Source of the DNA: Amorphochlora amoebiformis
Taxonomy: Eukaryota; Cercozoa; Chlorarachniophyceae
Reading direction: 5' to 3'
Length of the DNA: 64,000 nucleotides
Assembly (NCBI GenBank): GCA_054601695.1
Contig: BAAHQB010000002.1
Span: 2,046,001 to 2,110,000, forward strand
The notes under the pieces were generated by a model that saw only the letters and a program-made list of their open reading frames with translations, ran no database searches and was not told where the DNA came from. Shown here piece by piece: positions 1-64,000 of the stretch. The position numbers were made by a program, and so were the translations under genes. Numbering within the stretch: position 1 is the first letter of the stretch; the number at the start of each line of letters is the position of its first letter.

Positions 1-137
1 GATAATGTCCTTAATTATTGCTAATGATTGTTGAATATTTTGTAGTAATTGCACAATATTTGAAAGAAGATATCGTTTAAGGGTGTTGAGTATGCTCCTG
101 CTTTGTATCGTATTTCGTGACTTTCTTTTTTTTTTAG

Positions 138-63886
<63,749 letters not shown>

Positions 63887-63941
63887 GTGTATTACACATA
63901 TGTATCTAGGATGGTGATGGTAGTAATAATACATACATACC

Positions 63942-64000
<59 letters not shown>

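Overview
The window looks like nuclear DNA of a microbial eukaryote (a protist, lineage undetermined). Short GC-balanced coding blocks, bounded by AG acceptors and GT (twice GC) donors, sit in a sea of (TA)n, (CA)n/(TG)n and a few trinucleotide microsatellites. The standard genetic code fits: exons of 395, 381, 360 and 328 codons are open, and no stop codon falls inside any chained exon. I see no bacterial gene, rRNA, true tRNA gene or CRISPR array.

Almost the whole window is one giant gene on the + strand. I chained about 113 exons by hand, carrying the reading-frame phase across every intron. The chain stays open from about 138 to 63886 and gives roughly 18.9-19.0 kb of coding sequence, about 6,300 residues. 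I found neither the initiator ATG nor the stop codon, so the gene probably runs off both ends. Exons in the first 20 kb are small (25-177 bp). From 28 kb on, several exceed 400 bp.

Predicted domain order: N-terminal helical segments (0.1-10 kb); a CUB-like beta-sandwich with FDP and WPG motifs (11.6-13.4 kb); helical and charged segments (13.6-19.3 kb); Tudor-type module R1 (19.9-21.9 kb); SPRY (22.9-25.3 kb); two UBA domains (26.6-27.0 kb); a long helical exon (28.0-29.1 kb); module R2 (31.1-34.1 kb); SAM-1 and Tudor-like segments (34.6-37.7 kb); helical region plus second CUB-like domain (38.2-39.4 kb); LamG-1 with a Tudor-like insert (42.0-43.3 kb); LamG-2 with SAM-2 inserted (44.5-46.0 kb); PDZ (46.0-47.1 kb); a jacalin-like fold (47.6-48.9 kb); a jelly-roll-like region (49.3-50.8 kb); a LamG fragment with SAM-3 (51.5-51.9 kb); modules R3 and R4 in tandem (52.5-55.0 kb); a beta region with another Tudor-like segment (55.3-56.7 kb); a last LamG-like fold and UBA-like segment (57.0-58.5 kb); and alpha-solenoid-like exons (58.7-63.9 kb). 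Domain names come from reading motifs, not from database searches.

The domains are mostly adaptors: ubiquitin binding (UBA), peptide or partner binding (SPRY, PDZ, SAM), Tudor-like barrels, and lectin-like sandwiches. This suggests a very large scaffold, possibly in ubiquitin signalling, reminiscent of huge HECTD4/ZZEF1/HERC-type proteins. No HECT, RING or other catalytic domain is visible here.

The introns hold three related interspersed elements (near 19.5, 48.3 and 63.3 kb), one with an A-box/B-box-like head, plus a minisatellite at 49.9 kb and a G-rich degenerate repeat at 44.9 kb.
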